In this document: in pieces, positions 50,978-58,906 of the stretch | Layout of the letters: each line of letters opens with the position of its first letter | Numbering within the stretch: position 1 is the stretch's first letter | Source: Amycolatopsis sp. NBC_01488 | GTDB taxonomy: Bacteria > Actinomycetota > Actinomycetes > Mycobacteriales > Pseudonocardiaceae | Assembly: GCF_036227105.1 (NCBI RefSeq) | Contig: NZ_CP109434.1 | Coordinates: 253,001 to 317,000, forward strand | Direction: 5' to 3' | DNA: 64,000 bases | Notes under the pieces: model-generated | The model's database searches: none | What the model was told of the DNA's origin: nothing | What the model saw: only the letters and a program-made list of their open reading frames with translations | Made by a program: the position numbers and the translations under genes

Positions 50978-50996
50978 CGGAGGGTAGGTTCGGATC

Positions 50997-51470
50997 ATGG
51001 CCACCACCAGGTGCGCACCGGGGCACCGGCTGCTCGCCACCGACCCCGACCGCCACCACGAGTTGGGCACGCACGCCGCGTGGTACGTGGTGGCCGGTGT
51101 CGTCACCACCGGCGTCCAGGCGGCGTTGTTCCTCCTGCTGCGCGACCGGCTCGGCTCCCAGGTGGCGAACCTGGTCGCGATCGCGCTGACCACGGTCGGG
51201 AACACGGAGTTCCACCGCCGCGTCACGTTCGCCGGGCGGCCGAGCAATGCCGGGAAGCGGCACCTGCAGGACCTGGTGACGTTCGCGTTCTACGCCAGCT
51301 ACGGATCGGCGGTGCTGGCGATCCTGGACGCGGTCGTCGACCGGCCGACGTCGTGGGAGGAGACCGGCACGCTGCTGCTGGCCAGCCTGGTCGGCGGGTT
51401 CGTGCGGTTCGCGGTGCTGCGCTGGTGGGTGTTCGCGCACCGGGCGGCCACCCCGGCCCACACCGGCTAG
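50997..51470 (+). CDS. GtrA-family membrane protein
   Basis: This 157-residue protein has four hydrophobic segments (YVVAGVVTTGVQAALFLLL; VANLVAIALTTVGNTEFHRR; FAFYASYGSAVLAIL; LLLASLVGGFVRFAVLRWWV). The GtrA signature is visible as NTEFHRRVTF and RFAVLRWWVF. GtrA proteins are thought to flip or organise polyprenyl-phosphate sugars. GAGGG precedes the ATG at 50997 by about 12 nt. The gene is monocistronic or followed by the DUF202 genes. Confidence 0.82.
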   Translation: MATTRCAPGHRLLATDPDRHHELGTHAAWYVVAGVVTTGVQAALFLLLRDRLGSQVANLVAIALTTVGNTEFHRRVTFAGRPSNAGKRHLQDLVTFAFYASYGSAVLAILDAVVDRPTSWEETGTLLLASLVGGFVRFAVLRWWVFAHRAATPAHTG

Positions 51471-51481
51471 CGTCTGCAGGC

Positions 51482-51835
51482 GTGGCCTCGGACGACATCA
51501 CGCCTCACTCGGGCGGCAGTGAGCCGGATTATCGCTTCACGCTCGCCAACGAGCGCACGTTCCTCGCATGGCTTCGGACGGCGCTGGGGTTGCTCGCCGG
51601 CGGGGTCGCGGTACACCAGCTGGTGCCCGCCCCGGCGGCGGCGAGCGCGGTACTGGCCGGACTGTGCGTGGCACTGGCGGCGGCACTGGCCGCGACGGCC
51701 TATCCGCGGTGGCGGCGGGTGCAGATCGCGATGCGGGCCGGGGAGCCGTTGCCGCGAAGCTGGATGATCGTGGTGCTGACGGGCGGCCTGCTGGCGTTGA
51801 TCGTCGCGGCGGCGGTGCTGCTGGTGTTGTCGTGA
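51482..51835 (+). CDS. DUF202 (YidH-type) membrane protein
   Basis: This 117-residue protein has the DUF202 hallmark RFTLANERTFLAWLRTALGL followed by three hydrophobic helices. The family is of unknown function. GTG 51482 lies 11 bp after the GtrA stop. A second DUF202 gene follows after 217 bp, so the two may form a hetero-oligomeric membrane protein. Confidence 0.85.
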   Translation: MASDDITPHSGGSEPDYRFTLANERTFLAWLRTALGLLAGGVAVHQLVPAPAAASAVLAGLCVALAAALAATAYPRWRRVQIAMRAGEPLPRSWMIVVLTGGLLALIVAAAVLLVLS

Positions 51836-52056
51836 GCAACCCGGGAGGGGCGTTCGCGCGGCGGCCTGCCCCGGCCATCCGGCCACGGACCGCACACAGC
51901 GCTACGCCGTCCGGACACCCTCGCCGAACCCCGCGGGAAGCCGTTCCAGCCGTTCGGCGCAGTCCCGCCCCGGACCACCGCCGCCCTCGACTACCGCTGC
52001 TTCGCGATTATCGCGACGTCAGAAGTACCGTCATCGACCGTGGGACCCGCCCGTGA
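51832..52056 (+). other. Possible 74-codon ORF linking the two DUF202 genes
   Basis: A frame starts at the GTG overlapping the first DUF202 stop (51832) and ends at a TGA overlapping the second DUF202 GTG (52053), so it would be coupled at both ends. The product is Arg/Pro-rich (RDYRDVRSTVIDRGTRP at the end) and its codons lack the usual third-position GC bias. I regard it as doubtful; it may be decayed or non-coding. Confidence 0.2.
52002..52016. promoter_or_regulatory. 15-bp palindrome TCGCGATTATCGCGA
   Basis: This is a perfect palindrome with 7-bp arms and a central T, 37 bp before the second DUF202 gene. The inner GATTATCGC also occurs at 51527-51535 and 52652-52660 within genes. It could be an operator, or chance if the doubtful ORF is real. 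Confidence 0.35.
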
Positions 52057-52349
52057 CCGCCCCTGGTGGGGCCCAGGCCGAGCGCACCGGGCTCGCCTGG
52101 CGGCGGACCGCGCTCGCCTCCGCCGCCTGCACCGTACTTCTCCTGCACTCCGCCGCCCAGCGCCATTGGGGTGTCTCTCTGGTCCCCGTTCTGCTCGCCG
52201 CCGGCACATCGGCCCTGCTCGCGGCCGTCGGCGTGCGCCGCGAGCGGGTGTTGCGAGCCGCCCGGCCGGTGGCCATGAGCCCGATACTGCCCGCGATCGC
52301 GTCGCTCGCCGTGACCGTGACTGCCGCTTCCGTGGCCGTCTTCCACTGA
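52053..52349 (+). CDS. Second DUF202 membrane protein
   Basis: This 98-residue protein has AERTGLAWRRTALASAACT, the DUF202 Arg/Trp-containing first helix, then two more hydrophobic segments. It is shorter than its neighbour and lacks the N-terminal tail. GTG 52053 is the likely start. A 15-bp palindrome (52002-52016) lies about 37 bp upstream. Confidence 0.78.
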   Translation: MTAPGGAQAERTGLAWRRTALASAACTVLLLHSAAQRHWGVSLVPVLLAAGTSALLAAVGVRRERVLRAARPVAMSPILPAIASLAVTVTAASVAVFH

Positions 52350-52603
52350 CGGGTGAAGTCGGCACATCCTGAAACCGATTAATCGCAATGTGCGGGGTCT
52401 GGTCGCGGGAACATCACGACCACTGCTGCTAACGGGGTATTGGTCGTTGAAATCTGGACTGATGGCCTGGGAGGTGCTTACGATTACCCAGCGTCGCACG
52501 GAACGCAGGTAAGGCCGGATCTCCCGGAGTATCTGCGATCAGAACGTCACAGAGAGTTGAGCCCCCGGCAGCGACGGTCGAGGGTCGGCCGGGGAGACGA
52601 CTC

Positions 52604-53260
52604 ATGACAGCACCGCCGAGGACCACCGAGCAATCCGCCAGTGAGTTCCGCGATTATCGCACTCCGGAGTCATTGCCGCGGCCCAGCGGACGGCTCACCA
52701 AGGAGGATCTCGACCCGCTCGTCAAGGACGCGGGCGAGGGCAACCCGGCCGCCATCCACCGCCTGCTCCAGATGATCGAGCCGGTCGTGGTGCGGTACTG
52801 CCGCGCGCGGATGGGCGGGCGCGACCTCTCCTACCTGTCGGCCGACGACGTCGCACAGGAAGTCTGCCTCGCGGTGTTGAAGGCCCTGCCCGATTATCAG
52901 GACCGCGGCGGCTCGTTCCTCTACCTCGTGCACGCGATCGCGGCCAACAAGGTCGCCGACGCCTACCGCGCCGTCGCCCGCGACCGCTCCGAGCCCGTCC
53001 CCGAACTCCCGGAGCGCCCGCTCGTCGCCGGCAACGAGCCCGAGACCCACGCGCTGCACCTCGACCTCGGCGCCCGCCTCGGCCGGCTCCTCGCCTCGCT
53101 GCCGCGCGTGCAGCAGGAGATCCTGACCCTGCGCATCGCGGTCGGCTTCTCCGCCCAAGAGACCGCCGAGGCGCTCGGCATCTCCGCGGGCAACGTCCGC
53201 GTGACGCAGCACCGCGCGCTGACGCGGCTGCGCGGCATGATCAGCGCCGAGGAGTTCTGA
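52604..53260 (+). CDS. shbA: RNA polymerase sigma-70 factor, ShbA/SigD type
   Basis: This 218-residue sigma factor has region 2 in RYCRARMGGRDLSYLSADDVAQEVCLAVLKALPDYQDRGGSFLYLVHAIAANKVADAYRA (residues about 65-125) and region 4 in LPRVQQEILTLRIAVGFSAQETAEALGISAGNVRVTQHRAL. It matches the group known as ShbA in Streptomyces, which drives the main sigma gene hrdB, and SigD in mycobacteria. No anti-sigma gene is adjacent. The 254-bp upstream region has the 10-bp palindrome CGATTAATCG at 52376-52385. A 19-bp-stem terminator follows. Confidence 0.88.
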   Translation: MTAPPRTTEQSASEFRDYRTPESLPRPSGRLTKEDLDPLVKDAGEGNPAAIHRLLQMIEPVVVRYCRARMGGRDLSYLSADDVAQEVCLAVLKALPDYQDRGGSFLYLVHAIAANKVADAYRAVARDRSEPVPELPERPLVAGNEPETHALHLDLGARLGRLLASLPRVQQEILTLRIAVGFSAQETAEALGISAGNVRVTQHRALTRLRGMISAEEF

Positions 53261-53272
53261 GCCACCCCAGCG

Positions 53273-53321
53273 GCGAGCGGGGAAACCCCTTTTACCCCCT
53301 GGAAGGGGTTTCCCCGCTCGC
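53273..53321. terminator. 19-bp-stem bidirectional terminator
   Basis: GCGAGCGGGGAAACCCCTT at 53273-53291 and its exact complement at 53303-53321 flank an 11-nt loop. It lies between the convergent sigma-factor and lactonase genes. The lactonase stop codon (53292-53294) is in the loop and its last codons are in the right arm. Confidence 0.85.
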
Positions 53322-54149
53322 ATCCAAGCCGTAAACGCGCCGGGCGTTGTGCTCGAACACGCCCAGCCGCTCGGCGTCCGAAAGCCCGCCGGTCAGCGAA
53401 ATCGCCGCGTCCAGGACCAGCTCGTAGGACGCCGCCAGCTCGCAGACCGGCCAGTCCGAGCCGAACAGCAGCCGCGAAGGACCGAACGCGTCCAGCACGT
53501 GGTCGACGTAGCGGCGCAGGTGCCCGACCTCCCAGCCCGTCCAGTCCGCCTCCGTGACCAGCCCGGAGAGCTTGCAGACGACGTTTTCGCGCGCGGCCAA
53601 CGCCGCCACCCCGGACGCCCACGGCTCCCACTCCCCCGCCGCGATCGGCGGCTTCGCCGCGTGGTCCAGCACGAGCCGCAGCTCCGGCAGCCGTAACGCC
53701 ACCTCGGTCGCCGCGGGCAGCTGCGGCGGGCGCACGAGCAGGTCGTACGCGAGCCCGGCCGACGCCACCGCGCTCAACCCGGCGATCACCGCGGGGCGCA
53801 GCAGCCAGTCGTCGTCCGGTTCGCTCTCCACCTGGTGGCGAATCCCCGCCAGCGGGCCCTGTTCACCCAGAGCGGCCAGCCGCTCCGCGACGTCCGGGGC
53901 CGCCAGGTCGACCCAGCCGACGACGCCCGCGATCACCGGCTCCTCGGCCGCCGTCGCCAGGAATTCCGACGTCTCTTCGACCGACGACACCGTCTGGACC
54001 AGCACCGTCGCGTGCACGCCGGCCGCCTTGGTGACCGTGCGCAGGTCGTCCACCGTGTACGGACGGCGGATCGGGTCCAGGGCCGCCCCCGCCATCCACG
54101 GGTACTCGCGTCGCGACGGGTCCCACAGGTGGTGGTGTGCGTCGATCAT
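53292..54149 (-). CDS. Amidohydrolase-family lactonase, probable L-fucono-1,5-lactonase
   Basis: This 285-residue TIM-barrel amidohydrolase 2 protein has MIDAHHHLWDPSRREYPWM at the start (HxH metal region), LVLDHAAKPP in the middle (His) and LLFGSDWPVCEL near residue 235 (catalytic Asp). Relatives hydrolyse sugar lactones. With an aldo-keto reductase, fuconate dehydratase and FAH hydrolase in the locus, L-fuconolactone is the likely substrate. ATG 54149 has AAGGAG upstream and overlaps the AKR stop by 4 bp. Confidence 0.82.
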   Translation of the reverse strand: MIDAHHHLWDPSRREYPWMAGAALDPIRRPYTVDDLRTVTKAAGVHATVLVQTVSSVEETSEFLATAAEEPVIAGVVGWVDLAAPDVAERLAALGEQGPLAGIRHQVESEPDDDWLLRPAVIAGLSAVASAGLAYDLLVRPPQLPAATEVALRLPELRLVLDHAAKPPIAAGEWEPWASGVAALAARENVVCKLSGLVTEADWTGWEVGHLRRYVDHVLDAFGPSRLLFGSDWPVCELAASYELVLDAAISLTGGLSDAERLGVFEHNARRVYGLDASGETPSRG

Positions 54150-55123
54150 GAGACTCCTTCGGCGATCACGGCGTCGGCGCGCAGCAGTCCCGCGTCGACC
54201 AGTTCGGTCCACAACTCCGGCGGCACCACGGCCCGCGCCCGACGCGCGTTCGCGCTGACCTGCGAAGGATCATGCGCGCCGACGACGACCGACGCCACCG
54301 CGGGATGCGCCATCGGCAGCGCCAGCGCGGCTTCCGGCAGCTCGACGCCGTGCCGCGCGCAGATCGCCGCGATCCGGCCGGCCCGCTCGACCAGCTCCCG
54401 CGGGGCTTCGGCGTAGTCGTAGACACGGCCCGGCTCGGCGGTCGCCAGGATGCCGCCGTTGAAGACGCCGCCGGCGACCACCCGGACGCCGCGGTCGAGG
54501 CAGAGCGGCAGCAGCTCGTCGAGCGCCGGCTGGTCGAGCAGCGTGTACCGCCCCGCCACCAGCAGCACGTCGAGATCGGTCCGGCGGACGAACTCCGCGA
54601 GCATCGGCGCCTGGTTCATCCCGGCGCCGAACGCGCCGATCACGCCCTGGTCCCGCAGCTCGCGCAACGCGGGAAAGGCGCCGCGCAGCGCTTCCTCGAA
54701 GTGGTCGTCGGGGTCGTGGACGTACACGACGTCGACGCGGTCGAGGCCGAGCCGCGTCAGGCTGTCCTCGAAGGACCGCAGGACGCCGTCGCGGCTGAAG
54801 TCCCAGCGGCGCTTGTACGCGGCCGGGACGGCGAAGCCCTGGTCGTCCTGCGCGCCGGCGCCGTCCGGATTCGGCTCCAGCACCCGGCCGACCTTCGTCG
54901 AGAGCACGTACTCGTCGCGCGGAAAGGACCGCAGGGCCGCGCCGAGCCGGGTCTCCGAAAGGCCGAGGCCGTAGTGCGGCGCGGTGTCGAAGTACCGGAC
55001 ACCCTCGTCCCACGCGCGGCGCACGGTCGCGGCTGCGGTCTCGTCGCTGATCGCGTGGTAGAGGTTGCCCAGCTGCGCGCAGCCGAGACCCAGCGGGGAC
55101 AGGGAGAGTTCCAACGCCGTCAC
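54146..55123 (-). CDS. Aldo/keto reductase, probable L-fucose dehydrogenase
   Basis: This 325-residue AKR has GVRYFDTAPHYGLGLSETRLG (catalytic Asp and Tyr), STKVGRVL (Lys) and VYVHDPDDH (His), and ends in a nucleotide-binding region (VVVGAHDPSQVSANARRA). It belongs to the AKR group that includes D-threo-aldose/L-fucose dehydrogenases, oxidising L-fucose to fuconolactone. GTG 55123 overlaps the mutarotase stop (GTGA). A TTG at 55114 with better ribosome-site spacing is possible. Confidence 0.82.
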   Translation of the reverse strand: MTALELSLSPLGLGCAQLGNLYHAISDETAAATVRRAWDEGVRYFDTAPHYGLGLSETRLGAALRSFPRDEYVLSTKVGRVLEPNPDGAGAQDDQGFAVPAAYKRRWDFSRDGVLRSFEDSLTRLGLDRVDVVYVHDPDDHFEEALRGAFPALRELRDQGVIGAFGAGMNQAPMLAEFVRRTDLDVLLVAGRYTLLDQPALDELLPLCLDRGVRVVAGGVFNGGILATAEPGRVYDYAEAPRELVERAGRIAAICARHGVELPEAALALPMAHPAVASVVVGAHDPSQVSANARRARAVVPPELWTELVDAGLLRADAVIAEGVS

Positions 55124-55458
55124 TCCTTCACCGGCAGTTCCCAGACCAGCCCGATGCCGGTGTCGCCGCCGGAATAGTCGTCCTCGACGGCCAGCAGCTC
55201 GGCCATCCTGGCCTGCCACGGGACGTTCGCGGGGTGATCCCGCAACGCCGCCCGCATCGCCGCGTAGTCGTCGACTTCGACGACGTGAAAGAGGTCGAGA
55301 CCGTTACGCCAGATCCGCCAAGTGCGAACGCCGGCTTCGCGCAGCGCGGTGTCCAGCTCAGGTGGGATGACCGCGTGGACGGACTCGTACTCGGCTTCTT
55401 TGCCGGGCTTGAGCCGGGTGTGCAGGGCCACTCTTTGAGGTGCGGCACCGTGGGTCAT
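55120..55458 (-). CDS. L-rhamnose/L-fucose mutarotase (RhaM family)
   Basis: This 112-residue protein of the RhaM/DUF718 family interconverts alpha and beta anomers of 6-deoxy sugars. Visible motifs are HTRLKPGKEAEYESVHA, TWRIWRNGLDLFHVVEVDD with the WR-x-LFH-E pattern, and HPANVPWQARMAELL. ATG 55458 has GAAGGAG upstream. It is first in the mutarotase-dehydrogenase-lactonase operon and divergent from FadR. Fucose is inferred from its partners. Confidence 0.85.
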   Translation of the reverse strand: MTHGAAPQRVALHTRLKPGKEAEYESVHAVIPPELDTALREAGVRTWRIWRNGLDLFHVVEVDDYAAMRAALRDHPANVPWQARMAELLAVEDDYSGGDTGIGLVWELPVKE

Positions 55459-55504
55459 GACCACTCCTTCGCCGGGACATGGCACGCTGGGGAGTAACAC
55501 CGAA

Positions 55505-55515
55505 ACATCCGAGGT
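55505..55515. promoter_or_regulatory. FadR operator in the divergent fucose promoter
   Basis: ACATCCGAGGT matches the perfect palindrome ACATCCGATGT (62920-62930) at 10 of 11 positions. It lies between the FadR and mutarotase starts, 24 bp from the FadR ATG and 47 bp from the mutarotase ATG. Confidence 0.65.
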
Positions 55516-55538
55516 CTGTTGCAGGGAAGGCGGACACG

Positions 55539-56261
55539 ATGCCCGTCACCGATGTCGCGATCGACAAGATCAAGGACATGATCATCTCCGGCGAGCTGGC
55601 GCCGGGCGACCGGCTGCCGAAGGAGGCCGAGCTGGCCCAGCGGCTCGGGCTCTCGCGCAGCTCCCTGCGGGAGGCCGTGAAGGCGTTGTGCCTGATCAGG
55701 GTGCTCGACGTCCGCCAGGGCGACGGCACGTACGTCACCAGCCTCGAGCCGAACCTGCTGCTCGACGCGATGACGTTCGTGGTCGACTTCCACCGCGACG
55801 ACACCGTGCTCGACTTCCTCGCCGTGCGGCGGATCCTCGAGCCGGCCGCCACCGCGCTGGCCGCGCTGCACATGAGCGACGACGACATCACCGAACTGGG
55901 CCAGCTGCTCGGGGAGCTGGAGGACTCGCCAACCGTCGAGGCGCTGGTCGCGAACGACCTGCAGTTCCACCGCAAGATCGCCGACGGCTCCGGCAACCCG
56001 GTGCTGTGCTCGCTGCTCGACAGCCTGTCGGGTCCGACGGCCCGCGCCCGCATCTGGCGCGGCCTCACCCAGGAGGGCGCGGTCGCCAAGACGCGGGAGC
56101 AGCACTCGGCGATCTACGAGGCGATCGCGGCACGCGAGCCGGAGCTGGCGCGCTCGTGGGCGACCGTGCACGTCGCGGGCGTCGAGCAGTGGCTGCGCAA
56201 CGCCCTGGGCACCGCGGACGACCCGACGGCTCCCGACGAACCCGCCGCGGAAGCTTCCTAG
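55539..56261 (+). CDS. FadR-type GntR regulator of the fucose locus
   Basis: This 240-residue regulator has an N-terminal winged helix (ISGELAPGDRLPKEAELAQR, LSRSSLREAVKAL, QGDGTYVTS; residues about 16-70) and an all-helical FCD ligand domain. VRRILEPAATALAA, NDLQFHRKIADGSGNPVL and EQHSAIYEAIAARE carry the Asp/His metal ligands of FCD domains. ATG 55539 has GGAAGG upstream. It divides the fucose genes into two divergent or convergent units. A sugar-acid effector (fuconate or 2-keto-3-deoxyfuconate) is inferred. Confidence 0.87.
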   Translation: MPVTDVAIDKIKDMIISGELAPGDRLPKEAELAQRLGLSRSSLREAVKALCLIRVLDVRQGDGTYVTSLEPNLLLDAMTFVVDFHRDDTVLDFLAVRRILEPAATALAALHMSDDDITELGQLLGELEDSPTVEALVANDLQFHRKIADGSGNPVLCSLLDSLSGPTARARIWRGLTQEGAVAKTREQHSAIYEAIAAREPELARSWATVHVAGVEQWLRNALGTADDPTAPDEPAAEAS

Positions 56262-56281
56262 CCGCACCTTCACCTCCCTGC

Positions 56282-56329
56282 GGTCGTGAGTGAGAAACAG
56301 TGTTCTCACCCTGTTTCTCACTCACGACC
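56282..56329. terminator. Bidirectional hairpin, GTGAGTG family
   Basis: GGTCGTGAGTGAGAAACAG at 56282-56300 and its exact complement at 56311-56329 form a 19-bp stem with a 10-nt loop. It lies between the convergent FadR and permease genes. The core GTGAGTG-GAAACAG is shared with the terminator at 2731-2770. Confidence 0.82.
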
Positions 56330-56372
56330 AGCCGCGGCAGACCCGGAACGTCGGATGATCACCGGGTGCGGG

Positions 56373-57386
56373 TCAGGTTTGGGGCTTGCCGCCCGCGTAC
56401 CGGGCGATGATCAGCGCAACCAGGATGATGGCGCCGTAGATCGCGCCCTGCCACTCCGCTGTCACGTGCGCGTAGTTGAGCAGGCTCGACACCGACGCCA
56501 GCAGCAGGACGCCGGTGAGGGCGCCGACCAGGGTGCCCTTGCCGCCGTCGAGCGAGACGCCGCCGATCACCGCCGCCGCGAACACCTGCAGGATCATCCC
56601 GGAGCCCTGGTTCGCGCCCAGCGCGCCGACGTAACCCGTGTACGCGAGGCCGCCGATCGCCGCCAGGATCCCGGCGACGACGAACACCGCCCACGCGATC
56701 CGGTCCACCCGGACACCGGCTGCCCGCGCGGCTTCGCGGTTGCCGCCGATCGCGTACAGCGCGCGGCCGACGCGGTGGTAGCGCAGCACCCAGCCGGCGA
56801 CGGCGAAGAGCAGCGCCGCCAGCCACACCGACATCGGCAGGCCGAGGAACGTCGTCGTCGCCAGGTTGGTGAACGAGTCGGGCAGGTTGAACAGCGTCTT
56901 GCCCTTGGTCGAGCCGACCTGGACACCGCGCAGCACGGTCAGCATCGCCAGCGTCACGATGAAGGCGTTCAGCTTCAGTTTCACGATCAGGAAGCCGTTG
57001 ACGAACCCGACGAGTGCGCCGCACAGCGGGATCACCAGCAGACCGATAGCGGCCGGCAGTTCGACGCCGAAGCCCGCCGACGCCGCCGGGATCACGACCA
57101 TCGCGCCGAGCGCCGGCGCCAGGCCCATCGTGGATTCCAGCGACAGGTCGAACTTCCCGGTGATCAGCACCAGCGACTCGCCGAGCACGACCAGCGACAG
57201 CGCCGCCGACGCGGTCAGGATGCTGACGATGTTGCTCCAGCCGACGAACGTGTCGTCGACCAGGCCGCCGATGACGAACACCACGACCAGTGCGGGTAGC
57301 AGCGCGAGTTCACGCAGCCACACGGCTTTGCGGCGCCGGGGTGGCGCGGGCAGCTCCGTCTGCGGAGAGGTCATCACGTCGGTCAC
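56373..57386 (-). CDS. Sugar ABC transporter permease (RbsC type), fucose importer
   Basis: This 337-residue permease has about 8-10 hydrophobic segments of the ribose-permease family: LVLGESLVLITGKFDLSLES near residue 70, LNAFIVTLAMLTVLRGV near 140, and VGRALYAIGGNREAARAAGV near 218. GTG 57386 overlaps the ATPase stop. It is the last gene of the six-gene operon starting at 62892. Confidence 0.87.
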   Translation of the reverse strand: MTDVMTSPQTELPAPPRRRKAVWLRELALLPALVVVFVIGGLVDDTFVGWSNIVSILTASAALSLVVLGESLVLITGKFDLSLESTMGLAPALGAMVVIPAASAGFGVELPAAIGLLVIPLCGALVGFVNGFLIVKLKLNAFIVTLAMLTVLRGVQVGSTKGKTLFNLPDSFTNLATTTFLGLPMSVWLAALLFAVAGWVLRYHRVGRALYAIGGNREAARAAGVRVDRIAWAVFVVAGILAAIGGLAYTGYVGALGANQGSGMILQVFAAAVIGGVSLDGGKGTLVGALTGVLLLASVSSLLNYAHVTAEWQGAIYGAIILVALIIARYAGGKPQT

Positions 57387-58906
57387 GACAGCTCGACTCC
57401 TTCGATGTCGGCCACGAGGTCGCCGTCGGACCACCCGGCCTGGTGCTCGGCGACCACGGCCCCGGCGCGCAGCACCAGGACCCGGTCGCTCAGGCGCAGG
57501 TCGTCGAGCTCGTCGCTGACGATCAGCACCGCCTTGCCCTCGGCGCGCACCCGGTCGACGACCGCGAGCAGCGCCTCCTTCGACTTCACGTCCACCCCGG
57601 CGGTCGGGTTGATCAGCACCACGACCCGCGGGTCGCCGACCAGGGCCCGCGCCAGCACGACCTTCTGCTGGTTGCCGCCCGACAGGTCCGACACCGGCTG
57701 CTCGGCACCCGCGGCCACGATGTCGTAGTCCTTCAAAGCCTGGGTGGCCTTCGCGCGCCGGGCGGCCGGTGACGCGATCCCGCCGCGACCCAGTTTGTCC
57801 AGAATGGACAGTGTGGCGTTGTCGGCGATCGAGTGCTCCAGGACCAGGCCTTCGTGGTGCCGGTCGCGCGGCACGCAGCCGATACCTGCGCGGATCGCTG
57901 CCGGGATGTCGCCCGGCCGCAGCGGCGCGCCGTCGACGCGGATCGTCCCCGCGGACGGTGTCCGCAGGCCGTAGACCGTCTCGGCGACCTGGTGCTTCCC
58001 GCTGGCGTTGCTGCCCGCCAGCCCGACGACTTCCCCGCGGTGCAGGCGAAACGAGACGTCGCGGAAGCTGTCGCCGGACAGCCCGTCGACCGTCAGGATC
58101 TCCGCGGCGTTCTCTTCGAGCGACTCGCGAGAAGCGGCGTCGCGGACCGAGAGGCCGCCGGGTTCGCCGGTCATCGCGTCGACCAGCTGGGCCTTGCCGA
58201 CCTCGGCGACCGGCGCGGTGAGCACGTGCTTCGCGTCGCGCAGGACCGTGACGGCCTGGCAGACCTCGTAGACCTCGTGCAGGTGGTGCGAGATGAACAG
58301 GAACGTCACCCCGCCCGCCTGCATCTGGCGCATCCGCTCGAAGAGCCGCTCGATGGCCTGCTTGTCCAGCTGCGCGGTCGGCTCGTCGAGGACGATGAAC
58401 CGGGCGCCGTAGGACAGCGCGCGGGCGATCTCGACGAACTGCCGGTCCTCGACCGACAGCTCGCCGGCCGGGGTGTCGACGTCGACGTGCACGTCCCACG
58501 AGTCGAGCAGCTCACGGGCCTTGCGCCGCAACGACTTCCAGCCGATGGCGAACCCGCCGCCGGCCTGCCGGTTGAGGAACAGGTTCTCGGCGACGGTGAG
58601 CTGCGGGACGACCATCGCGTGCTGGTACACGCAGGCGACGCGCGCCTTCCAGTCGTCCTGCCTGGTCAGGGGCGGGGCCGGCGCGCCGGCGAACTCGACG
58701 TGCCCGGTGTCCGTGGCGGACAGGCCGGTGAGGATGGAGACGAGCGTCGACTTGCCGGCCCCGTTGCGCCCGACGAGCGCGTGCGACTCGCCGGGGTGCA
58801 CGGTGAGGCTGACGTCGTGCAGCGCCACGGTCGGGCCGTAGCGCTTTCCGACACCTACAGCGCTGACCACCGGGACGGCGGTTTCGCCGGCGGGCAGCGC
58901 GGTCAC
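57383..58906 (-). CDS. Sugar ABC transporter ATPase, double domain (RbsA type)
   Basis: This 507-residue fused two-domain ATPase has domain 1 with Walker A GRNGAGKST, Q-loop YQHAMVV, a changed signature LSVEDRQ, Walker B FIVLDEPTAQL and FISHH. Domain 2 has a degenerate Walker A GSNASGKHQ, a good signature LSGGNQQ, and Walker B VVLINPTAGVDV, where the catalytic Glu is replaced by Asn. Only one composite site is likely active. GTG 58906 overlaps the binding-protein stop. Confidence 0.87.
   Translation of the reverse strand: MTALPAGETAVPVVSAVGVGKRYGPTVALHDVSLTVHPGESHALVGRNGAGKSTLVSILTGLSATDTGHVEFAGAPAPPLTRQDDWKARVACVYQHAMVVPQLTVAENLFLNRQAGGGFAIGWKSLRRKARELLDSWDVHVDVDTPAGELSVEDRQFVEIARALSYGARFIVLDEPTAQLDKQAIERLFERMRQMQAGGVTFLFISHHLHEVYEVCQAVTVLRDAKHVLTAPVAEVGKAQLVDAMTGEPGGLSVRDAASRESLEENAAEILTVDGLSGDSFRDVSFRLHRGEVVGLAGSNASGKHQVAETVYGLRTPSAGTIRVDGAPLRPGDIPAAIRAGIGCVPRDRHHEGLVLEHSIADNATLSILDKLGRGGIASPAARRAKATQALKDYDIVAAGAEQPVSDLSGGNQQKVVLARALVGDPRVVVLINPTAGVDVKSKEALLAVVDRVRAEGKAVLIVSDELDDLRLSDRVLVLRAGAVVAEHQAGWSDGDLVADIEGVELS

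Noticed and set aside
51832..52056. The coupled 74-codon ORF as a confident gene
   Set aside because: Its coupling at both ends is attractive, but composition and codon bias look non-coding. It is listed only at low confidence.
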